This document shows positions 61,786 to 64,000 of a stretch of DNA of 64,000 nucleotides, in pieces. The translations under genes and the position numbers were made by a program. Every line of letters begins with the position of its first letter. The first letter of the stretch is position 1. Under the pieces are notes generated by a model. It saw only the letters and a list, made by a program, of their open reading frames with translations, searched no databases and was not told the DNA's origin. The DNA comes from PALSA-188 sp050746185 (lineage in GTDB: Bacteria; Acidobacteriota; Terriglobia; Terriglobales; Acidobacteriaceae), in the NCBI GenBank assembly GCA_050746185.1, contig JBOGLA010000026.1, positions 1 to 64,000 on the forward strand, given 5' to 3'.

Positions 61786-62409
61786 ATGAAGCGACGCGCT
61801 GGAGCGATCGCGGTTCTGATCCTGATGGGGGCGATGGCTCAATCGCAGGATGCAGATCCCCAACAGCCATTGGGAGACATAGCTCGAGGGCAGCAGGAAT
61901 TGCATCCGAAGTCACAGAGCGCAGGGGAGAGAGTCTATACTGACGAGGATTTCACTAATCAGTCGAAGTTAGTGGATGGCAGCGAAGTCAATGAGGCCCC
62001 CTCCGCGCCCGAATCGAAGGCTTCCGGGACTGAACGAAACAGAGACCAGGCAAAACCGAAAGACTCGGTTGCTCAAAGTGGAAAGTCTTTGCGCGCGCAG
62101 TCGGTTTTTGATCGCAAGCACGATTCAGCGGACGATGTGATTGTGGTCCCTGCCGGAACGAAAATTCAGGTCAACATGATGGATCGCGACGTCGAGGCGC
62201 CGGTGCGGCTAAGGTTTTCGACGCCGATTCCAGCTTTGACGAAGGTCTCGCTGCATATCTACGGCTCTCATTACCGAGGAGGCTATTATGCTTCGCTCGC
62301 CAGGATAACTATCGGAGACGTTACCTATCGGGTGCAGAGCGATACGGTGCCGTGCGCCACGGGAGATGGAGTCTTTACGCTGACTGCGCCTCTGCGGATT
62401 AAGAGGTAG
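61786..62409 (+). CDS. exported hypothetical protein with TrbI/TraO-like tail
   Basis: A 207-residue protein with signal peptide (MKRRAGAIAVLILMGAMAQS) and a long charged linker. The last about 80 residues (VVPAGTKIQVNMMDRDVEAP, IPALTKVSLHIYGS then VTYRVQSDTVP) recall the VPxGTxIxVxL core of conjugation-type TrbI or VirB10 domains, but the similarity is only partial. Probably periplasmic. Start at 61786, AGGA seven bases upstream; 61780 is an alternative. Function unknown. Confidence 0.7.
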   Translation: MKRRAGAIAVLILMGAMAQSQDADPQQPLGDIARGQQELHPKSQSAGERVYTDEDFTNQSKLVDGSEVNEAPSAPESKASGTERNRDQAKPKDSVAQSGKSLRAQSVFDRKHDSADDVIVVPAGTKIQVNMMDRDVEAPVRLRFSTPIPALTKVSLHIYGSHYRGGYYASLARITIGDVTYRVQSDTVPCATGDGVFTLTAPLRIKR

Positions 62410-62414
62410 CGCCT

Positions 62415-62691
62415 TCATTTGATAATGTCGGGTTTTGGGTGCAGCCTTCCGTTTCGAACCGCACATGCCGAGCAAATGCCCGATCCTTGACCGATAGGAA
62501 CGTAAATAACATCGAGATTCGGAACCGCTGAGAAAAATTCGAGCCAGTAAGTCGCGACACCTTTTTACGATGTCGCGGTGATAGGTGGGAACAAGATGCC
62601 AGCCATTTTCTGCCGCGAGCTTTTCGGCATGTTCCCTCGCTTTCTGATAATCGCCGCTAAACTCGATCAGTTTTGCGCCTTGTGCCCGCAT
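62415..62691 (-). pseudogene. frameshifted fragment of threonine/serine dehydratase
   Basis: Minus-strand text matches the middle of PLP-dependent threonine dehydratase (IlvA/TdcB-like): AMRAQGAKLIEFSGDYQKA and NGWHLVPTYHRDIVK in one frame, then after a frame change GVATYWLEFFSAVPNLDVIY and PIGQGSGICSACAVRNGRLH to a stop. Both ends of the enzyme (the PLP lysine region and C-terminus) are missing: the 5' side is cut next to lgt, the 3' side next to the gene ending at 62409. This is a decayed remnant. Confidence 0.65.
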
Positions 62692-62735
62692 CGCAGATCA
62701 AGTGGGCGCGCGGATTAGCAAGTGGAATGGAAGGG

Positions 62736-63560
62736 CTAGCGGGCGGCCTTGACTGGAACCGGTGTGTTGGTTTTGCTCCGGCTGTCAGATTGTCCGGGAC
62801 GGAGCCACCAGATCAATCCACCGGCGAGAACCAGGCAGATGGCAATCAGTTGGGTTCCGCTCATGATTCCGCCGAATACGGAGCCGCGTCCTGGATCGTC
62901 GCGCACGAATTCGATCAAGAATCTGGCAATCCCGTAGAGAAATAAATAGGAGCCGAAGATCTGGCCATCGAACTTTTTGCGTTTGAACATCCACATGAGA
63001 ATGATAAAAATGACAAGCTCCGCCGCCGATTCAAACAATTGCGTTGGCTCAAGCGCCTGGTTCAGCGGAGTTCCGACGAGCGAGGCGGCCAGAGGGTTGG
63101 TAAAGGTGACGCCCCACCAGTGGTGAGTGGGTTTGCCATAACAGCATCCCGCGGCAAAGCATCCCAGCCTGCCGATGGCGTGACCCATGGCAAGCCCGGG
63201 AGCGAAGGCATCGAAGGTCCTCAGCGCAGGCATGCGATGCTTGCGGACGTACCATACTGCCACGATCAGCGAGGCAATCAGGCCGCCGGAGAAGACGCCT
63301 CCGGACTGCAGCGTCTCCCAGCTGAAAATCTCCCGCAGGGTAGAGTGAGTGCTCCAGTCATTAATGATGTAAAGAACTTTCGCGCCCACGATTCCCGCGA
63401 GCACGATGAGGATGCCGAAGTTCCATGCGGTGTCGGGATTGATTCCCTCCTTCTCGGAATTGCGGACGCTGATGAGCAGTCCGACAAGAACTCCTAAAGA
63501 GACAAGGAATCCATACGTGGGCAGGTTAAAGTTGCCGATATGAAAGAGGCGTGGAAACAC
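62736..63560 (-). CDS. lgt: prolipoprotein diacylglyceryl transferase
   Basis: A 274-residue membrane enzyme with about seven helices that moves diacylglycerol from phosphatidylglycerol to the lipobox Cys of prolipoproteins. Visible: N-terminal FHIGNFNLPTYGFLVSLGVLVG and the signature HAIGRLGCFAAGCCYGKPT, ELVIFIILMW and YGIARFLIEFVRDDP. Used by the lipoproteins of this window. The ATG is at 63560. Confidence 0.93.
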   Translation of the reverse strand: MFPRLFHIGNFNLPTYGFLVSLGVLVGLLISVRNSEKEGINPDTAWNFGILIVLAGIVGAKVLYIINDWSTHSTLREIFSWETLQSGGVFSGGLIASLIVAVWYVRKHRMPALRTFDAFAPGLAMGHAIGRLGCFAAGCCYGKPTHHWWGVTFTNPLAASLVGTPLNQALEPTQLFESAAELVIFIILMWMFKRKKFDGQIFGSYLFLYGIARFLIEFVRDDPGRGSVFGGIMSGTQLIAICLVLAGGLIWWLRPGQSDSRSKTNTPVPVKAAR

Positions 63561-64000
63561 TTGATAAGTTAGATGCGGCGACAGGAATATTTGTTACGGG
63601 CACAGTGTAGCAGGGTTGCAAACTCGGAATCGCCGGCAGAGACGGGGAAGAGTAAAAGCTGACCCATCAAGCCGTGTGGCGGGCCGAGAATGAACCGTCG
63701 GTAGACGTTGGGAACCTGCCGCGACCCATTAGGCATCTCCGCGTGGCGGAGCGTTGCACACCGGATCGTATCTACGAGTCAGGCTCCCGTTCATTCAGCA
63801 TTGGTTCAAAAATCGGTGACCACCATCACCAACTTTGTAGGCCAGCTTTCATGTTGGATGCTAGGGAAATCTTCAAAGATTGGCAAGGGGGAAGTAGAAG
63901 AAAGATGGCAATCGGCTTGCCAGCAACTTTGGTAAGAACAATCTTTAGTAAGGCGGAGTGGCGGCTAGCCGGCGCGCTTCTCGCTTGCGAGAACCTCATC
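63561..64000. other. gene-free right edge with small hairpins
   Basis: No supported coding sequence. Hairpins: CTCCGC-GTG-GCGGAG (63737-63751) and TTCTCG-CTTG-CGAGAA (63978-63993), the latter similar to the family C core. A 75-codon plus-strand frame (63708-63935) shows no recognisable feature and is not called. The sequence may be the upstream part of a feature beyond the window. Confidence 0.3.

Noticed and set aside
63561..64000. tRNA or known riboswitch
   Set aside because: Hairpins are present, but no cloverleaf, T-loop or known riboswitch core could be recognised.

Overview
The window looks like a chromosomal segment of an acidobacterium, probably of the Terriglobia (Koribacter-like) group. 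This is inferred from gene content and style, not from a marker gene: there is no rRNA, and I found no tRNA. Pointers are small Cys/His proteins of an acidobacterial type (1563-2213, 20886-21047), HYDIN/ASH-type and FN3-type lipoproteins, a TPR outer-membrane-type protein, a bc complex whose cytochrome b carries a C-terminal haem c domain, a PHM-like monooxygenase with an N-terminal haem c domain, and many palindromic dispersed repeats. The DNA is moderately GC-rich with dense genes on both strands.

Layout. 0-1.5 kb: a REP-associated tyrosine transposase (RAYT) bracketed by REP-like sequences and a five-copy array of a 43 bp unit. 1.5-7 kb: small zinc-finger protein, lipoprotein, zinc-ribbon/SnoaL-like protein with a TonB_C protein directly upstream, and a large TPR protein. 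7-10.2 kb: DoxX-like protein and a three-gene cytochrome bc operon (cyt c, Rieske, cyt b-c). 10.3-18.8 kb: GH20 hexosaminidase, MgtE-N/CBS protein, thioredoxin, a VapBC-like pair, M20 peptidase, alpha/beta hydrolase, FN3 lipoprotein, glycerate kinase. 18.9-26.8 kb: orphan GAF-PAS histidine kinase, MBL hydrolase, beta-hydroxyacid dehydrogenase, delta-9-type desaturase, a HisKA/OmpR two-component pair and a GAF protein. 26.9-39.3 kb: an exopolysaccharide locus with a WecA-like initiating transferase, a Wza-like export protein and a six-gene minus-strand operon (AsnB, bi-domain dehydrogenase, carbamoyltransferase, beta-propeller protein, glucuronyl C5-epimerase-like protein, GT4). 39.5-42.6 kb: a two-gene unit joining a CNB-domain histidine kinase to a receiver fused to a thioredoxin-reductase-like flavoprotein. 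43-52.9 kb: Phd/PIN toxin-antitoxin, GpmI, D-2-hydroxyacid dehydrogenase, haem/copper monooxygenase-like protein, DUF4097 protein, RND adaptor, HlyC/CorC protein and a lone DppB-type permease. 52.9-64 kb: a decayed gene, a PD-(D/E)XK nuclease-like gene, a 1548-residue Lhr helicase, M23 peptidase, GlgC, a small secreted protein, a decayed threonine-dehydratase fragment and Lgt.

Most interesting points. (1) The lhr reading frame holds four palindromic repeat insertions of two families, one family present three times in different frames and orientations; a different palindrome sits in the neighbouring nuclease gene. (2) The EPS operon combines uronate chemistry (C5-epimerase-like), amidation (AsnB) and carbamoylation, suggesting a heavily modified uronic-acid polymer. 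(3) The CNB kinase plus receiver/flavoprotein fusion looks like a redox-output two-component unit.
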